Shown here: in pieces, positions 33,094 to 44,700 of the stretch
Numbering within the stretch: the stretch's first letter is position 1
Layout: each line of letters starts with the position of its first letter
DNA from: Fulvia fulva
Taxonomy: Eukaryota > Ascomycota > Dothideomycetes > Mycosphaerellales > Mycosphaerellaceae
NCBI RefSeq assembly: GCF_020509005.1
Contig: NC_063019.1
Span: forward strand, 3,906,001 to 3,970,000
DNA: 64,000 nucleotides
Direction of reading: 5' to 3'
Position numbers and translations under genes: made by a program
Notes under the pieces: model-generated
Seen by the model: only the letters and a program-made list of their open reading frames with translations
Databases searched by the model: none
Told to the model about the DNA's origin: nothing

Positions 33094-33961
33094 TGTCTGC
33101 AGTGTCGCTAGAGCGTGAGGAGAGATCGAGACCAAAGGTTCACGGGAGGAGAGGAAGGACGTCCATTGCGAAGCGTTTGGTACATGGTCTACTGACAGCG
33201 AGGCATAGGACGGGCAGCGTTGAAGCTTGACTTGTGATACCCAGGTGTGCGATGTTTCCTACTAGTAGATCGAGTCTGTATCTATGACAGTATTGAGCGT
33301 TCTCTGCACTTTCAAGTCTTGGCTCAGTTTCTTTCCATGTCGTCTCGTCCTTGAATATGCTATCTCGTGGCCACACAGCTCTCAAGATACAGCACTCCAG
33401 GGGCCAAAAGAGCGCTGTCCGTTTGGCAAGTAGCTACGCCTCGCCGGACTGTCTTGGATGTGCTGGCGCCCTCCGGTATGCTTGGCAGACACTGGCGCTG
33501 GATGTGGCTCATTGGAAGTCTATGTCGGTGGTGTCGTGTTGGCATGAGCCCTTTTGCAAGGATCCGTGGCCAGCCGTGGTTCGGTCAGTACTATTTTATG
33601 AGATACGTAGTCGACATCGCCCTGCGATTGTGATGGAGTTGACGAAAGGTACAATTCATGGAGAGCAAGGAGGTAAAGATCAAAGTCGGAGAGAAGTCCG
33701 TTGTTGACATGGTGGACGGAAAGGGATAGGCGTGAAAGCTTGATCGAGACTTCACTCCTCCTTTGCAACATTTCGATCTATCGTCCATACATATACACTT
33801 GCGGAGCTTTGAATTCCACCCATTACCTCAGTCAAAGTCATCAAAGATGCCTCTCACAAGATCCCAAATGCCAAATCTCCCCAACATCCGATTTACCATC
33901 CTACAACATCCCCAGCCATCAAATTACCCCCTTAGGCATCACCCATCTCTTCATCGCCAGT
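33094..33961. other. Intergenic, no gene recognised
   Basis: This is the 3' flanking sequence of two convergent genes (plus-strand Zn2Cys6 gene and minus-strand 586-aa gene). Only short frames without motifs occur. Confidence 0.5.
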
Positions 33962-35722
33962 CTAATTCTTCGCCTTCTTAGCTGCACTTTGACCGTCGTC
34001 TCCAGCGACCTTTCTTTTCAGCGTCGCCTTGATGCGAGGGGCCGGCCCCGCTCGAGGCATCGTTGTTGACGTAGCAGGAAGCAAGCGAGGAGCTGGCAAA
34101 CGAGACCAGTTCCCAGCAGCATCAGCAATCTGCTGTGCGGCCGTCTGGTTCGATGTAGGCTTGACGGTCTTTGCAGCTGGCTGAACGGCCTGCACCTGCG
34201 CCACAATACGGTTGTTCTCCGCCTTCTTTGCGTTGACCCGGCTGTTCTGTCGCTTGCGCTCGAGGTATCTGATCGGCGAACGCACAACATCCGTAATGTT
34301 GGTACCATTAAGGATGTCGAGAGCCACGTACTTGTCGACCCCAGCAATCTCAATGACCTTCTCCGCTCTCGCCGAGCAAATGAAGTTGGTCTCGACCGCG
34401 AAACTGCCTCCAGTAGTAGTTCTGCGGCTGAGCGCAGCCTCAGGGAACCCTTTCTCGTGGAGGCTGATGAGCTCTTCGAAGAGAAGCATGACTCTAGCCT
34501 CAGCGTGGTCAGGCTTGGTGAGGATCATCTCCTTGATGTTGCCGAGGACTTTGGACTGGTGCTCGTAGTAGTAGGCACGCTGGAAGTCGGTGAAGCCCTC
34601 TGGTGGCTCGCCTGGTTCGGCTTGGATAGCATCGTAGAGCTGTGCTGCAAAGCCGTGGAGTTGTTGCTCCTTGACGTATTGCCAGTCGTCTTCGGCCTCC
34701 AGGGAAAGCTTGACCAGACTTTCTGCATCGTCTGGCGCTGTGAGTGCCTGACGAGCGGCGTCGAAGTCGTGGAAGCGGTGCTGATAGCTAGTAGCTGAAT
34801 GAGGTCGCGTCGGCTGGTCGATATGCTGTTCGCTCTCCCACCGTTGAATGGGGACAGTCGCGTTCTCATAAACCGGGACAGGTGCATGTACTGGGCGAGA
34901 ATCCGACTCTGGTGGTCCTGAAGCTTGATTGATGATCTCTGCGTACGTTGGCGTTGCGAAGAAGTCTTCTCCCGCGAAAGCTGGTGTGCTCGGTGGAGCA
35001 ATGTAGCCTCCCTGAGGAGAAAGTGGCTCGTCATCTGCCATCTGGATCTCACTCTGACCAGCATAGACCTCCGACCACTCTGAGGTAGGCAGCTCCTGAT
35101 GGATACCTGAGTCAGTGTGAGGGACAGGAGGCGTCGTCCGTCTGAGACATGCTTGCTGCATCTCCATCTCAGCACTAGTTGCTGAGACACTGGCACGTGG
35201 TGTTCGAGTTTGGCTAACACCCGTCTGTTTAGGTGACGACTGAGACTCTCTGTCTTGCATGAAGGCTTGCTCGCTCTCGTTTCCTGTGGGCATTTTCATC
35301 TGCTGAAGCGGTGGAATCTCATAGGTGAAATCGATCTGTTGGAGTTCTGGGTCGATGAAAGCAGACTGGCCCTCCCCATAGTCGACGTGACCCGAACCGA
35401 AGTCGCCAAAGTCGTTGTTTCTGGGTTCCTGCTGAGCGCCAGCCATGACTTGTGCTATGAACGCTGCATCGCTATCGACTGGCTGCTCCAGGACAGGTGC
35501 GATGGTGTTCGTCTGCGCTGGGAGAGGGACCATGTCATTGAACAGGCTCTCGTCATTGATGATATAGCCGTCCTCGCCATCGTGGATGTCTGCCCCAGCA
35601 AAGTCTGCGAAGTCTGCTTCGTTGAAGTTGAGAGCCTCATAAACGTCGAAGTCGCCGTCGATCGGCATAGCCATATTCTCTGGGTTGAAGGGGGCGCCGA
35701 AGACCTGCATCGCGCTGTCCAT
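33962..35722 (-). CDS. Hypothetical nuclear-type protein, 586 aa
   Basis: The first ATG of the frame is at 35722 (MDSAMQVFGAPF); upstream codons lack an ATG. The N-terminal 300 residues are acidic and Pro/Gln-rich, with NFNEADFADF near residue 33. A more ordered region follows at about residues 330-500 (DDWQYVKEQQLHGFAAQLYDA, FTDFQRAYYYEHQSKVLGNI, RVMLLFEELISLHEKGFPEAAL), rich in helices. The C-terminus ends with a bipartite basic signal, KRKVAGDDGQSAAKKAKN, so nuclear import is likely. I do not recognise the family. The layout of acidic tail, helical core and NLS would suit a transcriptional co-regulator, but that is speculation. Confidence 0.75.
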   Translation of the reverse strand: MDSAMQVFGAPFNPENMAMPIDGDFDVYEALNFNEADFADFAGADIHDGEDGYIINDESLFNDMVPLPAQTNTIAPVLEQPVDSDAAFIAQVMAGAQQEPRNNDFGDFGSGHVDYGEGQSAFIDPELQQIDFTYEIPPLQQMKMPTGNESEQAFMQDRESQSSPKQTGVSQTRTPRASVSATSAEMEMQQACLRRTTPPVPHTDSGIHQELPTSEWSEVYAGQSEIQMADDEPLSPQGGYIAPPSTPAFAGEDFFATPTYAEIINQASGPPESDSRPVHAPVPVYENATVPIQRWESEQHIDQPTRPHSATSYQHRFHDFDAARQALTAPDDAESLVKLSLEAEDDWQYVKEQQLHGFAAQLYDAIQAEPGEPPEGFTDFQRAYYYEHQSKVLGNIKEMILTKPDHAEARVMLLFEELISLHEKGFPEAALSRRTTTGGSFAVETNFICSARAEKVIEIAGVDKYVALDILNGTNITDVVRSPIRYLERKRQNSRVNAKKAENNRIVAQVQAVQPAAKTVKPTSNQTAAQQIADAAGNWSRLPAPRLLPATSTTMPRAGPAPRIKATLKRKVAGDDGQSAAKKAKN

Positions 35723-36119
35723 GCTGCTGTTCTGTTGTGGTATCTCGTCTATGCTGTTGCTGTTGTGGTGTTGGTGTATGATTTCGGTGTGATCTTTTGA
35801 GTGGAGATAGTAGAAGTGGTGTTGTTCGAATAGCACTCTGATGAGTAGGAAGAACTGCCATCTTGACTAATGGGGAGTTTTAGCGTCAGTGTGTTATTGA
35901 TACAAGGTGTTGTAATCAGCGAACAAAGGAACACAATTCACATTCGTCAAGTGAATGAAATTTACCACAATGCCATTGTATCGCGTCGAGCATAGGTCAC
36001 ATACTGTGACCTCGCAAGCTACCCGAATCTAACAAAGGACGCATCAGCAGTGCAGCACAACAGCAATGTAGTATTCAAGCACAGCAGGAAGCGACTTCCG
36101 CGTCCAGTAACGGTATGCT
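35723..36119. other. Intergenic, promoter of the 586-aa gene
   Basis: The leader contains CA/CT-rich stretches on the minus strand. No other element is recognised. Confidence 0.4.
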
Positions 36120-37137
36120 TCAAGACTTGTCTTCCCGCTCAGCATACTTCCGGATCTTGTTGTAGCACCTAGTGCAATTCACACCATCATTGTGCTTAGT
36201 GATCGGCATGTCCTTCCGGCAGTGGCGGCACACCATGCGCTTCTTTCCGCCCTTCTTGGGAGTCTTAGCGACCGGCACATCCTCCTGACCCTCAGCTGGT
36301 GGCGACATCATGCTGGGAGCCGCAGGCGGGGCGCCCTGCTGGGCAGTACCTGGCATAGCGTATGGCATGTCAATGCCGAAGTCGGCGGCGGGGGCGCCCG
36401 CGTTGATCGCATTCCAGCCCTGTGGTGTTGGAGCCGGCCAGGCCACGCGTGGTTGCTGTGGCATGTTGGTCGGGGCCTCGACTGCTGGGAACGGCACTGG
36501 TTCACGAAGCGGTGGCTGCTATTATATGTCAGCTTGCGATACTCGGCATTGACATGGTAGGCTTTAGCTACCTGATGTTGCTGGGCGCCAACGGGCATGG
36601 GATATGTGGCGGGCATGCCGGTGTTGACGTTCGCGGCGCCTACAGTCATCGTGTTCAATGGGTTTGGGTAGGTCATGCCCGGGTTGAAGTTGGCGGCGCT
36701 TGCATTCATTGGGCTCAATGGATTCGGATAGAGCATGCGTGGGGTCTCTGGCATTTCTGTCGAGGTCTCGGGTGCTTGGAAAGGGGCCGGTGCGCGGAGC
36801 GGTGTTTGCTACTAGATATTAGCTTGTGACAACGGACAGCTACGATAGGGGGTGTAGCTACCTCATGCTGGGCGGAAGCCTGCTGATGCTGTGCGCGATC
36901 GAGTCCTGAGAAGTAGCCGCCCATGCCCACGGCTCCCAAGGCATTGTCGTTGAGGCCCTGGATGTAGTCGTTCATCTTGCGCTCGTCATCAGTCTTTGGC
37001 TCTGTCGCATCCATGTACTTTTGGCACTTGGGGCAGATGTCCTGATAGGCACGGTCGACTTGGGCGTCGAAGCTCTCGTCGCATGTGAGGCACTGCTTGC
37101 GGTAGAATGAAGCCATGTCTGCTGTGGTCCTTGGCAT
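36120..37137 (-). CDS. Double zinc-ribbon protein with Pro/Met-rich linker, three exons
   Basis: Exons are 37137-36862, 36808-36572 and 36518-36120, all phase 0; the introns are both 53 bp with GTAGCT donors and TAG acceptors. Spliced length is 912 nt (303 aa). The N-terminus has CLTCDESF then CPKCQKYM, a CX2C...CX2C ribbon at about residues 16-41. The C-terminus has CRHCRKDM then CTRCYNK, a second CX2C...CX2C ribbon close to the end, preceded by a basic KTPKKGGKKR stretch. Between them is a low-complexity linker rich in Pro, Met, Asn and Ala. An alternative start is the ATG at 37116. Exon 2 and the first part of exon 3 are visibly similar, as are the introns before them, so the gene grew by internal duplication. 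Function unknown; nucleic acid or protein binding is inferred from the ribbons. Confidence 0.82.
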
Positions 37138-37680
37138 ATGGTGTGTTGGTGCTGGTGTCTCGACTTTGGCGTATGTGCTGAAGGAAGCGCTGCTTCTGGT
37201 GCTACGAGGGCGTAGTATGGGCTGTGCTGTTTGTCGATGCTCTAGTGGGTGGTCTGTTGGCTGACAGTGCTGTAGTAGGTGCTGGAGTTATGCTGGCGCT
37301 ATGATGGTCTATGTGCTTTCGTGTGACGCTGGAGAGGGCGATATGTTGTCTACTGGTGCTGCGATGCGTGCGGTTCTCTGACAGTGCTGTAGGACGTGTT
37401 GTGTACTCTGCGATGCTGTAGTAGTTGTATGTATGTTGTCCGCCGATGCTGTGGTACACAATACACTCTCCGCCGGTGTTGTATTTCGAAGGCTTGGAAA
37501 GTGGCTTTCTTGGTTGAAAGGCGACTCGGGTCATGAGCTGTTTGCCTTAGGCGACGCATGACAACCACACCTCCTGACTCGGGAATCATGTGTTGTCGCC
37601 ACACGAGCATGTGCTCCATACACGAATGTTCCTTCACCGGACATAGGCTCGATACACTCATCATCTTAGACTCGATCCGC
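37138..37680. other. Intergenic, no gene recognised
   Basis: The sequence is rich in repeated TGT/GTG words such as GCTGTAGTAG and has only unsupported short frames. It separates the ends of two minus-strand genes. Confidence 0.45.
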
Positions 37681-39428
37681 CTATACCTTCACCGGCGTGA
37701 AGACCAACTCGAGCGGCGCCAGACTCATCGTGAAATGATCCTTCGAATCGTGCTCCAACCTCGATCCATCCTCGCCAGGCGCGAAAGCCACATCATACCG
37801 CAACAACAGCTGCGCCGTCAACGTCCGCATCTCCTGCATCGCCAGGTTCCTCCCGATACACGAGTGCTGGCCGAGGAGGAAGGGAGTGAAGCATTTCTTG
37901 TGCTTGACCATATCTGGCCTGGTAGTCCAGCGCTCGGGGACAAAGGTGGAGGCATCGGCATACACAGACTCTTCTGCATGGATTGTCAGCTTCGGTGGAT
38001 ACAACACATAAGACATGTCTACGCACCTCGATTCATGGTGTGGGTAGGAATGTTGAAGACAGTTCCACCAGGCAAGTATGTCTTACCAACCTGCAGACCT
38101 TCCTTTGGTGCCACGCGGAAGATACCAGATGGGCCAGGCGAGTGCAGTCTGAGAGTCTCATTTATGGCGGCATTGAGATGTTCACAGTGCGCAATGTCTT
38201 TGTCAGACCATCGCCCTGGCACGAGACCCAGCTGCAGCAGTTCCTTGCGAATCTTCGCCTGCTGATCGGGATGATTGGCCAACTCATAGAACAGCCAGGT
38301 CAAAGTCACAGCAGTGGTATCACTTCCAGCCACGATAAGCAGCTTCGCGTCTCTCACGAAGTTGGGGTTCTGCTCCGGATGTGCTTCGTGCTGATACTGC
38401 TTGATCAGCCAGGAAGAGATCGTGGTGCCAGCCATCTCATTCTTCTCCGGATCCGAGAAGAAGTTGTTCTGGACAGCGCCCACGAGCTCACCCGTGCAAA
38501 GTCGTTGAACTTGATCATTCCCTGCATGGCACCAGGGATCGCTTTCGCCAGTCGAATGAGCCTGTCACACCTTTTCAGCGCTGTTACTGTACCACACCAC
38601 AAACACTTTTTACCAAGTTGGAAGCGTAAGACCCATCGGCGCCATCCCATCCGTAATGATGCCGAGCACAGAGTGCTTCACGCTAGAGTCCAGCATCCCA
38701 TAGTTCTTCCCAAACGCCAGAGATCCCATAACATCGAACGAGTACAGGTTGAACCATTTCGCCAGATCGATCGGACCACCACGGTGCTCGGCAACCCTCT
38801 GCGAGAACTTGTCGTTGAAAGCTTGCACCCTAGGGTCATACTCCCGCAAAGCCTTGTCAGAAAAGGCGGGCACCCATCCCCGTCTTCGCTTGTGATGCGC
38901 CACCTGGTCTCGTTCGGCCAGCAGAGTCGAAGTCGGGTGGTCGAAGTCGTACCACGATGGCTTTTCGCATTTGCTGTTTAGGCTGTACGCCGCATCGACA
39001 AAGTCCGGGTCAACAATCGACAGGTTGGTTGCGCCTCTTCGCACGATCTTGCCATACTTCTTGTGGAGATCGTCCAGCACGAGATACTGGTTAAGGTTCT
39101 TGCCTACTTTCTTGGCCATCCAGAAGTCGGTCAATCGCGCGCTGAAAGGACCAGGAAACCTATTAAGCGGGTTGAAGAAGAGGCGATACACCAGAGTACT
39201 CGTGCATGCTCCGAGGATGTATGTCACCGCAATGAGGACTGTCACCGCAGCAGCCTTGATCATGCACCATCCTGTCAAGATTCTGATCGTAGTGTCCAGC
39301 ACGATCGTCGCTGCGAAGAAGCCACTAACAATCTTCAGAATATGCCGCTGGATTTCGTGGCGATCGAGGATGAAGACGTGGGTAGCAAGGCCTGCGCCCA
39401 GTGTTGCAAGCAGTATGCTTTCCATCAT
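37681..39428 (-). pseudogene. Cytochrome P450 monooxygenase, three exons, one-base frameshift
   Basis: Exons are best read as 39428-38614, 38561-38027 and 37973-37681, with introns of 52 and 53 bp (donors GTAAAA and GTGCGT, acceptors ACAG and GCAG). The N-terminus has three hydrophobic segments, so the enzyme would sit in the ER membrane. The proline hinge RFPGPFSARL, the I-helix AGSDTTAVTLTW, the K-helix ETLR, the PERW region and the heme loop FLLGQHSCIG are all present; His stands where Arg is usual in the heme loop. The spliced length is 1643 nt, one short of a multiple of three. The frame changes between KFNDFA and GELVGAVQNN at about 38490-38505, fitting loss of one T in a T-run. So it is a P450 pseudogene, a recent mutation or a sequence error. 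Substrate cannot be predicted. Confidence 0.82.
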
Positions 39429-40088
39429 AGCTTCGATCGATACTTCCTAAAGAGTCTTATGGGAGAGTGCTTTGTAGACGACATCCAGCGCTTATATTAT
39501 CGCAGATCCAGCCATCCGGACGAGACCCACCAGCCCATAAGCTAGCGCGGCCGCATGAGACAGGGGCGCCAAGTGACGCACTGCCCTCTTGCGTACATAT
39601 GTACAATGCAAGCTCTACCATTCGCCCTGTCGTACACTCCTTCACTCGTCCAAGTCGTTATACATGGCTTGAAAGCTTGTGCAAGTAACCAGTAGCTGCG
39701 AAGCCATTGTAGCGGCCGGAAGAGGAGTGAGATTTTGCTCCGGTCGGTTGTGAAATATATATAGTCCGGGGCCCTTGCAGGGAACGACGCCGGGGTCTGA
39801 GATTGGTGGACGAGTCGACAGGACGGAGCCGAAGATTCTGCCTTGTTGACGGTTAGCTGGATTTGGGCAGGACAGGATGACTGCGATGATAAGGTGGAAG
39901 TATGGGAGACATGGACAGACTTGCTTGCTGTAGTCTCACCAGCCTTGTGAGTTCACGGTACCGGTCTTGTGAGCTACGATATCAGCGCTTCCTGCTTCTG
40001 TTTCAGTGTACATGTGCATGCCAAACCTTGAGGCTCTACGAGCGCTACGAATTCCCTGATGCCTTCATGACTCCCGACTGTCCAATGC
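39429..40088. promoter_or_regulatory. P450 upstream region with a TATA-like box
   Basis: ATATATATAG at 39755-39764 lies about 330 bp upstream of the P450 ATG, a plausible distance in fungi. It reads TATA on both strands, so its direction is undecided. No gene is seen in the interval. Confidence 0.3.
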
Positions 40089-40415
40089 TCACTGCAGCTT
40101 CCTATCCAGCTCCTCCGCTACGCCCGTGAGATCTGTTGGCACGCGCGCATCTGCACCCTTCTTCAGCTTCCTCTGCTCTTCCACTGATGTCGCGGGCGAT
40201 GGCTCTGGCTCTTCGTCGATGCAAGGAGGCTTGCCACTGGTAGTAGCCTCGTACGGGAGGCCGCGCAGTCTGTCTTGTGGTGTGTAGTTGGCGTGCGGGT
40301 CGCCTGCGGCCTCAGCCATAACCTGGTCGCCGCGCTTCTTATTCTTGCTTCCGATCTTCAGCTTCGCTTTGAGGTTTGCGAGGAGGTTCTTGAGGGTGGT
40401 GCGGATGTCCTTCAT
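40089..40415 (-). CDS. Small hypothetical protein, 108 aa
   Basis: The ATG context is good (CAACATGAAGG) and a CA-rich leader precedes it. The protein has a basic amphipathic N-terminus (TTLKNLLANLKAKLKIGSKNKKR) and an acidic, Pro-rich middle (DEEPEPSPATSVEE). No domain is recognised. It may be a real small conserved protein. Confidence 0.5.
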   Translation of the reverse strand: MKDIRTTLKNLLANLKAKLKIGSKNKKRGDQVMAEAAGDPHANYTPQDRLRGLPYEATTSGKPPCIDEEPEPSPATSVEEQRKLKKGADARVPTDLTGVAEELDRKLQ

Positions 40416-41288
40416 GTTGACTGACGCGTGCTCTGTGGCTGGAGGGGTCTCGGTAGGGCGCTGCAGGAAGTGACGAAGGGCGTGTGATGCTGTTGCTTGA
40501 CGCGACGTTTGCTTGCTGATCTCGCTTTGTTCACTATGGGTAGGTGGCGATGGTGCGCAGAATGTTGAAGTTGGCTTGAGGCAATCTTCTCCGTTGCCCA
40601 GCGATCAGTCAGGGCTGAATAGCCGAACAACGGTGAAGAAAGCCGCAACCCGTGGGCGAGCTCTTCTTTCAGATCACGATCGAGTCGCATCATCTCCTTG
40701 ACCTGTCCGCAAAAAGCGTGACCTTTGTATGTCCTCACCACTCGCCCCTCGAGCAGCAAGGAGAAGGTCGCTCGTCGTCGTTGCGCTCTGATGCGAACCT
40801 TGAGCGGAGAGTCTGGCCATCTCTCCCGCGGTTTCACGCAGCTACTATGATAGTCTTCTGCGCAAATGTCCGCCACACCCATTGATCGTCACACCTTGCC
40901 ATTGATTGCATGCAAGCACTTGCAACGGCTCGAGATAGGTCCCTTCGGCTGTGCAAGCTCATTCGTGTGTGTCTCATGTTGTTCCGTCATCGTGCCATTT
41001 CCCGTGAGTTCGAAACCTGCGGCGGCTTCAAGGCCACTCCGCACGCACTGGCTGCCTCACCAGGCATCTACCCTCTTCAAAAAAGCAGAGAATGCCTCTC
41101 GTCCTGGCCAAATTGTTGGAGGACTTTCTCACCGTGTATCTCGTACTGCTCGTAGCTTGAGGGGTCGTTGCAGCTCGCCTGTGCTCATCGTATCTGCTGT
41201 GAGGGCAAAAGCCCTCCGGCCACTTCGGCTTGACGTTGCACATACCACACCAGCACCAAACACACACATCGTTACCACAACGCACAAC
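40416..41288. other. Shared upstream region of two divergent small genes
   Basis: The end near 41288 is a CA-rich leader typical of fungal 5' untranslated regions. Open frames inside are in several registers and lack motifs. Confidence 0.4.
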
Positions 41289-41289
41289 A

Positions 41290-41523
41290 TGCCATTGGCA
41301 CCCAGCAAAAAGTTGGAGGAGTCTGAGATGATGTATCTCAAGCAGTCTGCGAATGAGTTGATCGTTGGCAAACGTTCAGGAGGCCTCAGTGGCCACCTGG
41401 ACAAAAAGATCGGCAGACTTGATATGATAGCAAGCCTTTCTACCGGGCAAAAAAAGAGCAAAACTATGGCCACCTCGAGCGGTGGTGACCCTAGAAACCC
41501 CGGCGTGGGATTTTTGTGCTGAT
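41290..41523 (+). CDS. Small hypothetical protein, 77 aa
   Basis: An ATG in good context (CACAACATGCC) follows a CA-rich leader. The basic protein MPLAPSKKLEESEMMY... is rich in Lys, Ser and Gly (KRSGGLSGHLDKKIG) and shows no family. The start coordinate is within one or two bases. Support is the start context only. Confidence 0.38.
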
Positions 41524-41755
41524 CGGTCGGTCGACGCGGGGGAGGAAGAGGATATCGCGGAGGGGGATGTACTCGAATCGGTGTACTCGGTGGGTGTGCT
41601 CGATCGGTGCACTCGATTGGGGCGAGGAATAGGTGTAACTGTTGAGAGAATTGCTTAGCGGAAGCCTTCAATATTTGGTACAAGGCTATCACGATATGAC
41701 TGAAATGGGTGAGATGGAGAATATGGCAAACATGTGCTATCTAGGCGACGGGTAC

Positions 41756-41784
41756 AGCAGAGCAGAGCAGAGCAGAGCAGAGCA
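41756..41784. repeat. Pentanucleotide microsatellite (AGCAG)n
   Basis: Nearly six units of AGCAG in tandem, in non-coding sequence. Confidence 0.9.
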
Positions 41785-44700
41785 ATTTTACAACTACACC
41801 AAACCACCGACTGATCTTGATGTAGTTGGCCCGAAGGCGCAGGACAAATTCGATGTACAATTATATACCTCAATACTTGCTTTCCCTCCCCCGCTTACAA
41901 CATCTCTCATAGTCCACACCTCGTCGTTGTGAGACATGGAGGTTTGAGAGGATGATGTATGCACCTTCCGTGTCGAGTTTGGTGATGATCCGTTCATTGT
42001 GTCGTGAGATATGGCCGGTAGGGTCAACGTCGTCGTGGTATGGTGTTCCGCTGAAAGTCGGCTCCACGGAGGTGGATGCGGCCATTGAGAAGAGCTCCAC
42101 GGTCGCGACACTCTCCACAAGCAAGTGCACACCTGCCAACACACTGTGGAGGGTCATATTGATCAGGACAACAACCCCAGGTGCATCGAAAGAGGAAATC
42201 GGGCGACAGTGGAAGGCTGCAGTAGCTTGAGGCAAACATCCAGCCAGTTCGAAAGGCTTGCAAGCAAGCAACACCACAACGCGACGAGCGGCAACCGACA
42301 CGGCAGTCCACCACGATCACAGCAAGGTCGGCAGCATCAACTCCTCGAATACAGCTTCTACACGGCAGTATCTGCGCCAGTGTATGCTGCGCTGAATGAT
42401 CTGCCATTGACAAAGCTGTACAGGACATCCTCACCCAGCCTATCAGACAGCAGAGCCGCACCGAAGCAGTCACAGCACGGCGGCGAACAAGGGTGGTAGC
42501 AGCGAGCAGCAAGACTTGGCTGCAGCTGAGTGGAAAGCAGAGACCCAAGAAGCTGGGCGACAGCAACGCCAATCGGCTACCAAGCTCGTTGACATCGAAG
42601 ACTTGATCCAGCAACACCAACGAGAAGCAAGTGGTACTTCATCCGCGGCGCGCCTGTCAGCGACGGCGACACGACCCAGACGCGGGCAGACTCAGGAGCG
42701 GCATGAGGATGTTACACTTCGTCTTTGGGAAGAGGAGATGGATATCGCCGATGCCACAGTCCAGCCACCACTGCTTGCGGCGGCACCACAACACCGACCA
42801 CGAGAAGCTGGAGGACAAGCCACAGAGGCAGCATTGGACGGGCAGCGAGTCCATCGGACCTCATGCTCAGCATCGCGCGTGTCTGATCACCATCGCCAGC
42901 AGCTAGCATTCGTTGCAGTTGACAGCAGCAAATAGCGCGGAAGAGGCAGATACATGATGAGCATAGCCGCTTGCGGTGCTATACTGACCGCGGGCAGGCA
43001 AGAAATGTGCCTGACGACAGAAAGATGATGCGTCCATCGAGGTCGTCGCCAGCCCACGACCTCTTGATACCAGCGCAGTGAGAGAGCCACCATCAACCAC
43101 TTGTCAAGCCGACATGCGATCGTCTCCCACAGTAAGAGCAGAGACACCGGTCGAGACAGGCGTGATGGACAGGCACCGGCAAGCCAGCGCGGCAGCGTCA
43201 TCGGCGGCAAAGATACCACAGCACAGCAGCGCCTGCCATCACCAACCACAAAGAGCTCTGCCATCTCGGGGGCCTTTCTCGCAGAGACAAGGACGGCAGC
43301 GTTGAAAAGAGCATCGTGTTTGATAATCACTTAGCCATTGCTCCAAGCGCAGCGGCAAGCATCTGCAACGAAGCGGATGCCACAGCTTGCTTGACGGCGG
43401 CAGCGAGCAACTCAACGAGGACTCCTTCGGCAACAGAGAACTTGGCCCGGCAGATAAGTTGGGTCTGCAGAACCCCAGCGTGCTGCTTCATCTTCTGCAA
43501 AAACGCTTGCACATCGCCCACAAGCTGGGAAGACAAAGATCAGTCACTGTATGGTTTGCTGGATCCACCGCATCTTCTGGCGAAGGTGCAGGCGAAGGCC
43601 CATACAGCTTGCCAGGCCCCAGTGATGAAGAGGCCAATACCAGGTTTCGGGCGCTCGGTGTTGGCCGAGAGGAAAGTAACAGGCAAAGACAAGAGATGGA
43701 AGCCTTGTGGGAAAGCTACACCACACCTCGCACTCTGGCAGAGCTTCGCGGAATGCCGAGAAGACCTGAGATGGGGGCTGAAGAAGTGCAGACAGAGCAG
43801 TATCTTCACCAAGTCCTTTCAACCCATACACAATGCACGACAGTTCACCAGGAGGCGACCTGGGGGCGGACTCCGGTGTCCCTCAGACCCGAACGTCTGC
43901 TTTCGTTCGTCCGGCTGCTTCTGCAGCTACCGCTACGAGGGTGACCGGGAGTGTTCTGGGTGGCAGGAAGTACTTCGGTCTGGCCTGAGGTGCCTTGGCA
44001 GGTGAGGGTGTTGACCTCGCCTCGCCGGCTATCCTCATTGCTTTAGACCAGAATACTTGAGTCTTGAGCCTAAACCAGGACTGGGTTGGAAATTGATGTT
44101 CCTGACCAAAGCAACGAGGAGAGCGTAAGCTCCTGTGGCGGATCGCAGTACAAGATCGAGCCCTCCAGAAAGCGTTCTTTCAGCTGCTTTGGAGAAGCCA
44201 CGCTGTGTAGACGGCCACGCAGGACAGCTAGGAAGCACAGGCGATCGAGACGGCGATTGCACAGTATGGCGCCCGCGCCATATAAGCTCCGGCTGCCTCG
44301 TGGAGTTCGTGAGATTCGTGAGAAAAGCCCAGCGTGTCTTCGATGCCTACAAGATCTTCAAACTTGCATCGTCGAGGCGAAGAGAAGAGTTGTCAGGAGA
44401 CGTGCTCGGCCGCCGGCCAGGGTGATCACGCCGCTCTTTGGGAACCGTCAGCAGGCTCGTCGGAAGTCTCAACGCAAGGACGGTAACGTGCGCAGGATAC
44501 TGGCCGCCCACGATGCTTTGGCTTTGTCACTTTCGACAACGACAAGGCCGTCGAATGTACCCTCGAGGGACCACTCTCTATCCTCGGTAAGCCCATCGAA
44601 GTCAAGCGCGCCTAGCCTCGCGGTAAGATGGGCGAAGACGAACCACGACTCTTGAAAGTCTGATTCGCAGTGGTACTTCCCCGGGCGGCGAGCGATGCTC

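Noticed and set aside
40412..40882. 156-codon minus-strand ORF upstream of the 108-aa gene
   Set aside because: It overlaps the start of that gene, ends in a low-complexity tail and shows no motif; it is probably leader sequence.
41756..41784. Possible CRISPR-like array
   Set aside because: It is a simple pentanucleotide microsatellite without spacers, in a eukaryotic genome.
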